From contig NC_088318.1 in assembly GCF_910592395.1 (NCBI RefSeq), positions 11,162,349 to 11,222,348 of the forward strand: 60,000 bases of DNA. Reading direction: 5' to 3'. Below, in pieces: positions 12,401 to 23,060 of the stretch. The notes below the pieces were generated by a model. That model was not told the DNA's origin. It saw only the letters and a list, made by a program, of their open reading frames with translations, and did no database searches. The stretch is from Lineus longissimus. Taxonomy: Eukaryota > Nemertea > Pilidiophora > Heteronemertea > Lineidae. Every line of letters begins with the position of its first letter. The first letter of the stretch is position 1. The position numbers were made by a program, and so were the translations under genes.

Positions 12401-13562
12401 TTTTTATAATTCATAGATTATATCACCGAAAGACACCCAACTATACAAACATGTGGTCTGCTTTAAGGTTGAGGCCAGCAGCAAGAAAATAGTCTCAGAT
12501 TGAGCCGGAACTAAATTTGTGAAACTTTTCTCGAATTTTTCCCGTTTTTTGTGCTGACTGACAAATGACGTTTTATGTGGGGACAAAAATCATATGGGAG
12601 GGCGGTGGACCTTATGTACACCTGGTTTTTGCCCCGTTTTACCTCTCCCGTTCGCTGTGAGTCAACGTTTGTTGTAAAGGCCAAGACTGTTTACCCTGAA
12701 CATTGTTTCGCCAACGTTGTTATTATCCAATCCCAAGACTTGTTTTCCCAAAACGCTTGCTGCACTTAACGGTAACGAGCAAAAACTTTCCTTCGATGTT
12801 GATCTTGAATTGGCTTCCAGGATGTCGTGTAAAACGGATAATAGCTTTCTGGCAGCTGTAACATCGCGTTGGAGTTCATCGTTATTATTTTGGTAAAATT
12901 TCACGGTGGGCGTGTCCTTAAAGTCGATTTTGGGAGTCTAAGGCATGACCGAAGTTTTAAAGACGCCTCTTCTGAAGGTGTTTTCGAATTTAGAACCACC
13001 TCAATCGGCTTTCCTGAATCCATCCTGTATTTTTTTGCTAACGTCAATGATATAGCGCTGGACTACATTGGTTTTTAGTGATGTTGTCTTATGCCAGATA
13101 CCCCGGCTGAAAATCCCGATAAGGGTCTTCGAACATGCCTACTGGCGGTTGAGTATAGGTGCTCAGCTATTTTTCTTCGATAAGCCTTGCTCGCCATCGT
13201 GAGCGGTACCTGTCTTATCAAGAGCAGAAACAGGATAATGTGGGTTTTTAAAAAAAGTGGAAATAGCTCCGTTATAATTTTCTGATTGTTTGTATATTAC
13301 AGAGGGGAAAGAAATCGCCATTTCGTACAACTGTAAGTTCATCCAAACATCGGCAGTTCTCAACCACCAAGTAGACGATCTCCTTGTAGGGGTTCTTAGC
13401 CAGATTCGACTTGCCCCCAAGCGGGAAGAGCTCAAACGAATGAAGAGAAACAAGAACAAAAACGAGAACGGATCACAAAAAGGCTCGGCGAAGAAACTGC
13501 TTAGTAAGATCTTCCGAAAGGACTCGATCTCCAAATCATGTGATAATCTGCTTGTGCTATAA
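6346..13562 (+). CDS. RGK-family small GTPase (Rem/Rad/Gem/Rgk type), 3' part of gene, three exons joined 6346-6428, 10702-10885, 13303-13562
   Basis: RGK proteins are Ras-like GTPases that act at the plasma membrane and cytoskeleton, bind the beta subunit of voltage-gated calcium channels and lower channel activity. The three exons join in consistent phase (0 at the first junction; 1 at the second, splitting a Glu codon) and give about 174 residues ending at TAA. Visible marks are EKTVSVL then DGEES, where other Ras proteins carry switch II; a G4 motif NKSDL; a G5-like TSA; a Lys/Arg-rich tail; and the family's terminal motif with Cys seven residues from the end (CDNLLVL). The usual DxxG (G3) is replaced, as is normal for RGK members. 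The G1/P-loop exon and start codon were not found in 1-6345 and probably lie upstream of the window. Paralogue identity (Rem, Rad, Gem, Rgk) cannot be fixed; invertebrates often have a single member. Confidence 0.93.
7439..7502. repeat. Perfect 25-bp inverted repeat with 14-nt loop
   Basis: Arm 7439-7463 (begins CTGTTGACTGTGC) is the exact reverse complement of 7478-7502, with a 14-base spacer, so a transcript through the intron would form a 64-nt hairpin without mismatches. It could be a recently formed palindrome, the core of a small foldback element, or a small-RNA hairpin. Nothing in the sequence separates these. Confidence 0.85.
8860..8929. mobile_element. Short palindromic (MITE-like) element
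   Basis: Arms 8860-8875 (TAGTTGGGAGGACATC) and 8914-8929 are exact reverse complements around a 38-bp AT-rich core that is itself partly palindromic (ATTTAAA near both ends). The GGGA(A)GGACAT core resembles the ends of the elements at 22977-23060 and 59229-59460, so it may be a distant relative. No coding capacity. Confidence 0.5.
10702..10885 (+). CDS. RGK GTPase exon b (G4 motif, 184 nt)
   Basis: Acceptor TTTTGCAG at 10701, donor GTAAGA at 10886. It reads in phase 0 from the preceding exon: DPSDLGDADAYVVVYDIT, then SRSSFDNAVDIL, and further on ILVGNKSDLVRSRQISED. AYVVVYDITSRSSF is the Ras-fold beta4/alpha3 region, and VGNKSDL is the guanine-specifying G4 motif followed by the RSR typical of RGK proteins. 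It ends in phase 1 with the G of a Glu codon. The frame runs on past the donor for about 13 codons to a stop, so splicing is needed to reach the next exon. Confidence 0.93.
10886..13302 (+). other. RGK intron (2.4 kb)
   Basis: GTAAGA donor and TATTACAG acceptor. I see no conserved coding segment, RNA gene or clear mobile element in it. The open frames at 12575-13078 lack recognisable motifs. Confidence 0.75.
13303..13562 (+). CDS. RGK GTPase terminal exon (G5 motif and basic C-terminal tail)
   Basis: The acceptor AG is at 13301-13302. The exon completes the split Glu codon, encodes 85 residues and stops at TAA 13560-13562. CKFIQTSAVLNHQVDDLLVG is the G5/alpha5 region, with TSA contacting guanine. 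The tail is highly basic (KREELKRMKRNKNKN and later KKLLSKIFRKDS), as expected for phosphoinositide and calmodulin binding in this family. RKDSIS resembles a 14-3-3 site, and the last seven residues CDNLLVL match the conserved RGK terminus. There is no CAAX prenylation box, also normal for the family. Confidence 0.94.
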
Positions 13563-15199
13563 ACAGAACTACTGTCGGTATTTGTGGTTGGGATGGCATT
13601 AATCGGGAACTGAAGATTAGTGGATTACGCTTCTTCGTAGACGTTGTAATGTCGTTTTTAATGTCATGTCGAAGAGGTCGCCTGCACCGCGCCCAACCGA
13701 ATATGTGTCAATGCGGCTGGAATCTCCCATATCGATGTTGCCCTTTTGTAATTAACTCCCCCTCGGATTGAAAGTGTCAACGGTTCGCTTTAAAATGGAG
13801 ATGAGATACGGCCATACCGCTCAGTCCCTCAGTTAAACAGTAAGAGAAACAGCAACTTACTAGAATTTCGCATATGGGCACCATCCATATAGGAGAAATT
13901 CCGTCCGTGCCATATTGGCATAAAACAAGATGGGCGCGGCACACCCAGTGGCCTCACCTCTCATCGTATGTGACAACTGGGGGATAGGATTAAAAGACAT
14001 GACATGAAAATGGCATCATAACGGTGCTTTTAAGTGTCGGGAGAAAATCCGACCAACGTCGGTGGACGGGTAAAATTGAATAGCCCGGCTGAACAAAGAA
14101 CTTGTACAGACTCTTCTTCATGTGCCTTTTCCAAAAGTATTGCGAACCACGGACCACAGAATAGTGCCGCAGGTTTGGTATGACCGAATATGAATTCAGG
14201 CTGGTTACTCTAAGGCTGATACTATAATGGCGACAAAGAATTTCTCGCTTTGAAATGCGTTGGCCATGTTGTTTATACTGCTATTTACCTGTTGTATTTC
14301 TAAATACTTATCATGCCAAGCGAACATCTTATATTTTATAATCTACATGTTGCCTTTTGTACGTGAACAAAGATTGGAAAAGTTAAGAAATATGGTATTC
14401 ACCCGACTCCCATGGCTTTTTTACTTTTTCAATTAGAATTTCCTTTACTCGATTTAGTAGGTGGCGCCTCTGGTAATTTAAGGAGGCACATTCTCTTCCG
14501 TGTATATATCTTGTCCTTTAGTTACACTAGCATATACCCGTGGCGCGGGCTGTTCGAGGTATAAAAATCGGATTGTGTGGGTGCTGGTATGTTGTTGGTT
14601 TGGTGTAAATGGGGTGCTGGTTTGTGAGTAACACTTTTTTTCATAGTTACATGTAGGACAGCACTGGGTCCTTAGTATAACCCCAATCATCCATGTTGTT
14701 GTCTTGGGAATAATGTCAATAAAATGTGTACAAAGGCAATGCGATGTATTGCTTGAAGGATACCATACATCATAAATGAAGGTCGTCGCATGAAACGTTT
14801 CAAATGAATGAATTGTACATATCGTTGGTGCAAATCATAAAGATTGCTTATAAGCCATCATATTTTCTTAGTATTGCGACGAAGATTTTGTGTTTTTCCT
14901 TGCCGTACCCCTTTTTGCCGGTTTATTCGTTGTATACTAAAGGTTCTATGAAGTTTCATCGATGTCTTAATTCTCCTCAATAATCCTAGCTGCCAATTAT
15001 TTTGCCATTGCCCACCCGTGCAAATATAACTTGTAACGTAAAAAATATACCCAGATTATATACCACACGTACCACTGCTTTCATGTATTACACTGCTACT
15101 ATTTCGATATTTTTATGTTAATTTGTTGTCTTCGTGATCCGGATAGATTTTGCTATTTACAGTTACGCCGGCCGCTTTCCCACTGCACATAGCTTGCCC
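13563..15199. other. 3' flank / UTR region of RGK gene
   Basis: No coding segment recognised. It likely contains the RGK 3' untranslated region up to around 14.7 kb. The rest is AT-rich sequence without evident structure until the duplicated block that starts at 15200. Confidence 0.5.
14718..14723 (+). terminator. Possible polyadenylation signal of the RGK gene
   Basis: AATAAA about 1.15 kb after the stop codon, followed by a GT-rich stretch (AATGTGTACAAAGG). It is one of the first canonical hexamers downstream. The assignment is by position only; another hexamer occurs in the repeat region near 15.5 kb. Confidence 0.3.
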
Positions 15200-18112
15200 T
15201 GTTCAAGCATCTGGCTCTTACGGTCATGTGTTGTTCACTGTAAATATATTTTCATTTCAGTTAACCGGAAAGTGTTACTTATCTAGAAATTTTGTTCGTT
15301 AGTTTAAGACGGCATGGGGTGTAGGTCTACGAAAATAACGTTGTTGGCACTGCGCGCATGGATCGGGTTAATAACGGCGGGAATTGTCGATATTAATTTT
15401 TTTCGATTGAGCAACTTGAGTTCGGAAGGATTCGGGTAAAGTTCGATGATTTGTAAAATAAGCGTTTCTAAATATCGATATAATGTTTGCAGACATGCAT
15501 TTTAAATTTAATAAAATACTGTGTGCTGTGAACTACTCGTTTCTTGTCTTCTTTTTCGTCGGTCCAAATTTTATTCATGTCGGCTTAAATTAGGCTCATT
15601 AACTGCATAATCAATATCTTCAGCAGTGCACATCAGTTTCCGATTCACCATATCAAAAACCCGGGTATCGTAACATATATAAAACCCTTTTGTAGTCATG
15701 TTGCGTACGTGTAGACGCCGTCAGACTACATCTGAAAGCGACCTTATCATTGGTTCGCAACCTGCCAAATTCGTTGTGGTTGTCGAGTGCCGATATAGCC
15801 GAAAGCCCAGGACAATTAACAACGTGTCGCAGTGGTACATGGCAGTGGTACTTGTGTGTTTTCTGCTATGAACTTATCTATGTTATCAAACATACCATGT
15901 TAAGCCTTTGACTTTACCCGTCCAGTACTGCCACGCCATGTTGTGTTAGTCTTTCAAACCGGGATCTATAAGTCAAGATGGAGCCACCAGGTTTTAACAA
16001 TAAACTTCTTCAAGCCTGAGAGGGAGGGCAGAGAATCAGGTTGCTGTTCAAGCAACTAGCTCTTACGGTCATGGGGGTGGTTTACTGTAAATATATTTTC
16101 TTTTCAGTTAACCGGAAAGTGTTACTTATCTAGAAATTTTGTTCGTTAGCTTAAGACGGCATGGGGTGTAGGTCTACGAAAATAACGTTGTTGGCACTGC
16201 GCGCATGGATCGGGTTAATAACGGCGGGAATTGTCGATGTTAAATTTTTTCGATTGAGCAACTTGAGTTCGGAAGGATTCGGGTAAAGTTCGATGATTTG
16301 TAAAATAAGCATTTCTAAATATCGATATAATGTTTGCAGACATGCATTTTAAATTAATAAAATATTGTGTGCTGTGAACTATTCGTTTCTTGTATTCTTT
16401 TTCGTCGGTCCGGATTTTATTCATGTCGGCTTAAATTAGGCTCATTAAATGCATAATCAATATCTTCAGCAGTGCACATCAGTTTCCGATTCACCATATC
16501 AAAAACCCGGGTATCGTAACAGAACCCTTTTGTAGTCATGTTGCCTTCGTGTGGACGTCAGACTACATCTGAAAGCGACCTTATCATTGGTTCGCAACCT
16601 GCCGAATTCGTTGTGGTTGTCGAGTGTCGATATAGCCGAAAGCCCAGGACAATTAACAACTTGTCGCTGTGGTACTTGGTTGTTTTCTGCTATGAACTTA
16701 TCTATGTTATCAAACATACCAGTGAGACTTTGACTTTACCCGTCCAGCACTGCCACGCCATGTTGTGTAGTCTTTCAAACCGGGATCTATAAGTCAAGAT
16801 GGAGCCACTAGGTTTTAACAACAAAATTCTTCAAGCCTGAGCGAGGGCAGAGAATCTGGTTGCTGTTCAAGCATCTAGCTAATATGTAAAGTCAAGGACT
16901 TAGTGAGCCCCCCTTTAGGTCGGGGGAGCTCCCCCGAACCCCCCTACGAGCATATGTTAAGTGCAAGCTCTAACAACTACAGCTGTTACAATGGGGGGAC
17001 ACCCCCCCAAACCCCCCTCCGTCGACATAGGTTTTTACCAGTGCGTTGGGGGGAAGCTCCCCCCAAACCCCCCCCGGTGGACAGTCAACTAGCCCTTCTG
17101 TGTCATACTGCTGGAGGGGGGGGGGGGTGCGATGGGACCATCCATATAGTTCCTTCCGACACATTTTTGTTTTGGTAATGTAATACATTGTGATTGTCCT
17201 TATTCACGGGAATCGGGCGTTTCCAGTGATATACGACACAAATAGGTTGTCCTCATGCATTCACTTTGGACACGCATTTTAAAATAGATGTTACGTCCTG
17301 TTAATGGGGCACGTCATCATCGCGTACATTTGGGAAAAACTCCCTAACGAGACCGGAGCAGACGGCTGAAAGTAGTTTAATTATTGGCCGCTAGGGTGCA
17401 GAATGTCGCTCACCCGAATTTTTCACGCAACTTTTGCTAAATAGAGCTAGTTCTAGTTTGTGATTCATTTTGATACTTCAGATTTGGGCAGAAGACCAAT
17501 ATAACTTAGTCGTCAGTGTGGTTTTAAGCTGGAAAAACGTATTTGTTTTTCTTAAAGTGCCTTTTTTGGACGGGTGTGTGCGATTGTTTTGTTTTTATGT
17601 CACGTGACCTCGATCATGTCGACACAAAATTGAAATAAACCACCCTTTTCTGTCATTATTTAGGATGGATATTTCTCTAATGAAAATATTAATATAATTG
17701 GCCAATTTCTTAGGCATATGATGTAGCGAATTCCCATGAAGATTTAAATTAATTTAAATTAATTTCAACCAATGGGATAGCAACCACCACCGGAAGATCG
17801 CGGAGAAATCGGTAAACTCAACGGAGTTAATTCAGAAAAATACCAAAAAAAAATTGTTTGTAGGATATACAATATTTACTCTCTTTATTTCTCATCAAAT
17901 CAGTATATACTCCCACACACACGTGTATCTTAAGAGCCCCTCCTAAAGGGGGGCTTATCAAACATACCAGTGAGACTTTGACTTTACCCGTCCAGTACTG
18001 CCACGCCATGTTGTGTTAGTCTTTCAAATCGGGATCAATAAGTCAAGATGGAGCCACTAGGTTGTAACAACAAAATTCTTCAAGCCAGAGCGAGGGCAGA
18101 GAATCAGGTTGC
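15200..18112. repeat. 0.84-kb tandem duplication, two full copies and one broken third copy
   Basis: Unit 1 is 15200-16044 and unit 2 is 16045-16863, both starting TGTTCAAGCA and ending near ATCAGGTTGC (or TCTGGTTGC). They are more than 90% alike by eye; unit 1 carries an extra short internal duplication near 15835-15850. A third unit begins at 16864 (17 bp to 16880), is interrupted, and resumes at 17956-18112 at the sequence found 662 bp into unit 2. The fragment at 17956 shares unit 2 variants (CCAGTGAGACTTTGAC), so it came from a unit-2-like copy. No coding capacity recognised; several AATAAA and TA-rich stretches are present. Confidence 0.85.
16906..17955. mobile_element. 1.05-kb insertion with inverted ends and G/C snap-back repeats
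   Basis: A 14-bp perfect terminal inverted repeat, AGCCCCCCTTTAGG at 16906-16919 and its complement at 17942-17955, bounds the segment that interrupts the third tandem unit. Near the left end lie three similar G-run/C-run foldbacks (about 16921-16946, 16992-17020, 17047-17075), each a run of five or six G, a short turn, then two C-rich runs separated by a purine pair, plus a 12-G run at 17116-17127. No transposase is visible, so it looks non-autonomous. No clear target-site duplication, which fits the accompanying loss of about 0.66 kb of the host repeat. Confidence 0.6.
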
Positions 18113-19560
18113 TTCAATGTGGATATAAAGTGCACTTTACTTGCAAGAGTAAAATAATTTCATCACTTATAAAGTCTGAGGTCTCTCTATTTGTTTGCAA
18201 ATCCAAAAATAGTCAGTTAACAATAGGCTAGAAATATAAAAATTCGGAAGGAGTTCATTCGCTTTCACACCTGCCAACAGACACAGGGTTTTGTGGCAGA
18301 AAAAAATAGCTGAGTGCAGGCGACAAAAAAACGCCGAAACTAACTGAAAGGCCTTAAAGGCCTTGGTCTTCTGTTAGATATTTGTGTAGTTCGACGAAAC
18401 AAAACGGTATAAATGCGAATATGCTTTTGGCCATGTACCTATCCACATAGAGCACCCAAAGCAGCGAAACAGGTGGTACCATGCAGAGTCGACAAACTCC
18501 AATAAAGATTTCACAAGAAATCTCTTATCTGCATAAACTACAGAGCATTAAACACGTCGAGGCGAATGGAGATACTAAAGACAAAAGGCATAAAATGAGG
18601 CCATTTTCCGCCTGCTTGGATGCAATGATGTTCCAATGAGCTGCCCAAGATCCCAACCCCCTGGCTGTCATCCCAGATGTGTCAAAATGTGCTGGATTAT
18701 TTTTTTTTTCGGGCGTTCCGATGATAAATACACAAATTTCGCACTTCCTGGTTTTGCTTTTGTGACAATTACGCTGCTGAGTTGGTCCATTGTCTTTCGG
18801 CAATGTTCGTTTTATTCCGGAGAATCAGAACATCGGGAGGCTAATTAGCATAATATAAGGTGGAGAAAGGCAAAATTTTCCGCACCGCTTGTAAGCAAGC
18901 CTTTAGTGGGGCTTCAGTATCATTATTATAATACCCGTCCAAAAACGCCACTCAGATAACAATTTAAGCTGTCATACGGAAAATGTAATTTTGAAAGGAC
19001 TAGTGATATGGGACGCTTTCAGTTACCCAAGCGTGTAATAAACTTGTCACTTAGTACAATGAATCCGTTTTCTCGAAAAATTGGGGGCTGTTATCGCTGG
19101 TTCAGTTGCATCCTTGTGATATTTAGCTATTGGGCGGCGGGCAGGAGTGACGTCACAAACAAAATAGCTGCAACATCAGATTTCTTTTTCAAGATTTTAT
19201 CCAAGGTATACACATTATGACGAATCAAAAATACCTTGGAAACAACCTACTTGACCCAGATAAATTCTTTGGCCCGCTTAAACTTAATAATTTTTCCGGA
19301 TGAATTCTTTAAGACGACGTCAGAGCGCAACACCAACCGCAACGAATCGCCCCTCCCTGCTGTGGAGAGCTACCACAAGGTAAACTCCGCTCACACTTGG
19401 CCGAGCACGTTCACTGAAAAGGGAACATTTTAATGTTGGGTGGCATCTCGCGGGAATTGACACGAGAGTGATTCATAAGTGATGTGGCACCCCCGGGAAT
19501 CGCGCCATCATTTGAAAGTTATGTCGAACAGGCAAGTGGCGCTCCATCTGTTCTCTCAGT

Positions 19561-19605
19561 ATGGCGGATTTACGAATCATTACCTGCTCTGCTTGGGGCG
19601 ACAAC
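19561..19605 (+). other. Possible first coding exon (weak)
   Basis: An ATGGCGG start in fair context is followed by 15 codons, MADLRIITCSAWGDN, and then a good donor GTAAGA at 19606. Just upstream (19534-19553) is a GTGGCGCTCCATCTG stretch reminiscent of promoter or CTCF-type motifs. No matching downstream exon was identified on the plus strand, so this may be chance; the frame also stays open past the donor to 19746. Confidence 0.2.
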
Positions 19606-19884
19606 GTAAGATTTATTCAAGGGGATGCTCTAGCGCTGTACTCTATAGATCATGAAAGAGGACATATTTGTCGTATGCTTCTCAGTGGTTATATTTTTGC
19701 GGCAATATGTAATTTGGGAAAGACACGTACAACTGGTATATACTAAATTTCCATCAAAAATTATTTCCCCCTTCGACCAGAAATAGTAGCTGTAAACGTT
19801 TATTCATTTCTTCCAAAGATCAACTCATTTCAGTCACTGCTAATACGGACTTCTAAGCCAAGTACACTTATATATGTCATGCTG

Positions 19885-20600
19885 CAGATCGTAGGAACCC
19901 GCCAAAACCGATACTGTCTCGATTTTTAACGTTAGTCAATAACTGTCCTGTTCTTTCTAGCATTGAAACCTCCTTCTTTTGATACCACGGCCCATAGAAA
20001 CCTGCCAAAATGTATAGAGCCCCCCTCAACCGATATTATCTCGAAATAATTGTGTTTCTTGCGCGGCTTGTCAGCGATTGTCATAATCTTAACTTGTCTC
20101 GCTCTAGTACTGAAAAACTCCCTGTTTTGTTGGGACGGGCCACAGAAAGCTACTATACATCGCCCCCCTCAACTGAGCCGATCTGGAATGGATTTCTGTC
20201 AAGAGCAAATCAGTGACTATCAAGTTCTTAACTGTCTCGTTTTTTCTAAGAATCTTACAATAATCGTGTAACGAATGTACATGGACTTGTGCACGAAACT
20301 GAATAGTGACATTTTAACTGAGAATCTCATATGGATTTTCGACCTGGGTATAGAAACCTGCCAAACCATATAAATCCCCATTCAACTGATACCATCGCGA
20401 GATGATTTCAGTTCTAACGGTAATCAGTGACATGTTCTTACCGAACTTCTCTTACATCAAATTGAAATGTTTCTCTCGGATGATAATGGTAGATCCCGGC
20501 GTAAACATGGCAATTAGGGTTTGTCATATTTGATTCTTAGTGTCAGATAGCTATCAAAGGAGCGCCAGGGGCAGGATGAAACCTGCCAAATCATCCTAAA
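19885..20600. repeat. Degenerate tandem repeat, period near 150 bp
   Basis: Recurring blocks built on AGAAACCTGCCAAA, then a C-rich run with TCAACCGATA, then TCTCGA and a T-rich arm with CTGTC/TGTC. Anchor positions are about 19888, 19993, 20143, 20350 and 20577, so spacing is irregular (about 100-225 bp, 150 between the two best copies). The copies are heavily diverged. Not coding. Confidence 0.5.
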
Positions 20601-22976
20601 TGGCGTAGGATACATCTTCTACCCAAGACACGTCTTCTCATTTATTTTCTTAAGTCAGGATTAGTGTGAACTTTTCTATTAAATAGTACTTCGTTCGTAA
20701 TGTTCGATGTTCCAATTATAAGGTTTGTGTGACAGGCAGTTTTTGATTATAGAATACTCTCTACGCCTCCAGCCAGCGTAAAGCAGTTATTATGGACAGA
20801 TGCTCCAGCTAATATTCCTCAGTGGCAAATTAATTCTTGGCTCTCTCGCGCTTATTTGCCGTGTATTATGTCGATTGAGGTTTGCTGCTGAGCGGAAAGA
20901 GATTCAGTGGCAGTCTAACGCAATCAGCGAGTAAGATTGCAGCTCTGCGCGGAATATTTCATTTAAAACAATAATGCCCGATACATTTCTCCGGCGCAGT
21001 TTTTCGAGGGAACATTTAGACCGGAAGGACCCGATTGTATCTTTCGCTAGGACTTACTGATGTTTTTCGTACAAAATTATTTTATAAGACTGAATAAGGT
21101 TATAATTCAATAGCATTTCGGTTTATATTTCTCTCCCTACATCACCCGTTGTGAAGAGTTGAAATTCCGAATTGAAGGATGAAAAGCACGACCCTGCGTG
21201 CGCTGAGCATTATTTGCAATAAATCGGTAGACTTCGTCTGTTTTGCTACTAAAAATGTGAAGTTCTTGTCACATCGGCGGGAAAACAGAAAGAATATATC
21301 TTTCCATTAAATCTATAACTATTCTAATAATTGAAAGACTGAGCTTGTGACGTCGTGACAGTGGGTTTATTTAGGACTCTAATCTATGATTCTTCTAAAC
21401 CCACTCTGTCAGTTTACAAATTGATGATGTTATCGACTGGTATAGGAAAAATCTCTGAATGTCAGCTGAAATACTTTTTTTGGTTTTGGACAAGGAATCT
21501 TTGAAAAAGAAAGAAGCTGGACAGAGCAAAAGATAAACAGCGACAGCATTTCTCGAAGAAACAGGCTATTCCTTGAATCATTATTGGTTTATTCCACTCA
21601 AAAGTTTTTGGTCCTGAACAGAGCACTTAAAAGACAGCAGGATCGATGCAAAACAAAATTTGGTCCGCTGATGTATGTGTTCATGGCAAAAATGTTGTGT
21701 AGCAAGAACAATAAGAATATGAAAAATGATAATTGATTTCTAATTGGCCTTCATTATTGTGCAGAAAGTGAGACCCTTGTCATTCTACGATCATTATTTC
21801 GTCTCATAGGAAGCCATTCTATTTCTCGGCTAGTTGTCACCAAGACTAATCAATACAGTCTTGCCCGTACATGCCGTATGAGGTATAGCCTGGGCAGCAT
21901 TGGGCGAAGGTTGGGACCCTTCCTGCTTCATCCACCAGCACCGCGAATACTTCGTTCCTTATTTACCCGGCACATTTCCTTCCATCAGATTGATGTTGCC
22001 TCCAACAATTGGTGAAGTGGATGAGCAGTGTGCGCTGGTCTGATAAATGGCGTACTGACATGGTTGATATGTCGCAGTTTCATCATCAGCCAGTGATGCG
22101 GTCACGCCATAATGAGCAGGATCGCCACTTGAAAGATAGTGGTAGTTCTGGTAAAAAGTGTTCTAGAATTGAAATGGGCGCCACCGTCTCGTCATAATGA
22201 TTACGATGTTCTAACTAAATACACCCTATGTTTCCTCAAGCTCACAGTAGACTATTCAGTGACCTGTATGAGGAATGGTCACATCACTAAGTCGAACCAT
22301 ACCCGGTTCCTGCACATAACGTACAACTCTGTGCAAATAGCAGTCAACCAAAGACCAAACGGACGCCTGCTTCCTGCCTTAAGTCTAGGAAGTTTGTCAG
22401 TCAACGTCTGGGTTTCAATAAGATACAGCTCATATAAATAACGATTAGTCTCAATTGAGATGCTACCTTTACCTCACAACAAGGTGTCAAAACACGGCAA
22501 GATAAATCACCAAATTCAGAAGTACTCTCTTCACGACTTGCCAAACAACTTGAATGTTCTCCCTGATTTGTTAATAGTGATGCGTGTAATCTGTGAAGGT
22601 AGTGTTTACTGCAACATTTTGCTGGCGTGAAAGGTTCTTTCAGATAATTTCGTAGCAGTGACAGATTGCTGATGAAACTGAAACTATATTTTACGTATGC
22701 TACTGTTCTGCCTACATTAAACTGTTACATTTCCCGTCAAAAGGTTTTGTTCCAAGTACATGAGAAGGTACAGTCTCCCAAATAATTTTTTGGTCACCTG
22801 TTCAATCTATCACAACTCACTGCGTATTGTAAGTACCCATGTCTTTTTGCTTGCGTTAATGGCATGATGTCCGCAAATCTCTAATGAACAGTGATGTCTA
22901 TCATTAACTTTCAATAAATAATAGTTTGAAAATATCAAACCAAATAATAGTTTTCAGCAAAACGATATGCCAAAAA

Positions 22977-23060
22977 TACGGTGACTGGGAAAGGACTCGT
23001 CACATAAAAAAAAAATCATGTTGAAAACAAATCATGTGATGTCCTTTCCCAGCCACCGTG
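22977..23060. mobile_element. 84-bp palindromic MITE-like element
   Basis: The left arm TACGGTGACTGGGAAAGGAC and the right arm (complement of GTCCTTTCCCAGCCACCGTG) pair over 19-20 bp with one mismatch. The inner sequences CACAT...ATCATG and ATCATGTGATG also pair, leaving a short A-rich loop. The ends match those of the larger element at 59229-59460 (GGTGG..GGGAAAGGACAT), so they define one family; the flanking TA suggests Tc1/mariner-type target choice. Confidence 0.7.

Larger units (their letters stand above)
18113..22976. other. Gene-poor region
   Basis: No supported gene. It contains a degenerate repeat block at about 19885-20600, a small foldback at 21357-21410 (GACAGTGGGTTTA against TAAACCCACTCTGTC) and one exon-like ATG segment at 19561-19605. 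The remaining open frames are short and unrecognised. Confidence 0.55.

Noticed and set aside
13163-13534. 123-codon minus-strand frame
   Set aside because: It is the antisense shadow of the RGK terminal exon.
16903-17188. Proline/glycine-rich frames on both strands
   Set aside because: They are translations of the G/C snap-back cassettes, not a conserved protein.
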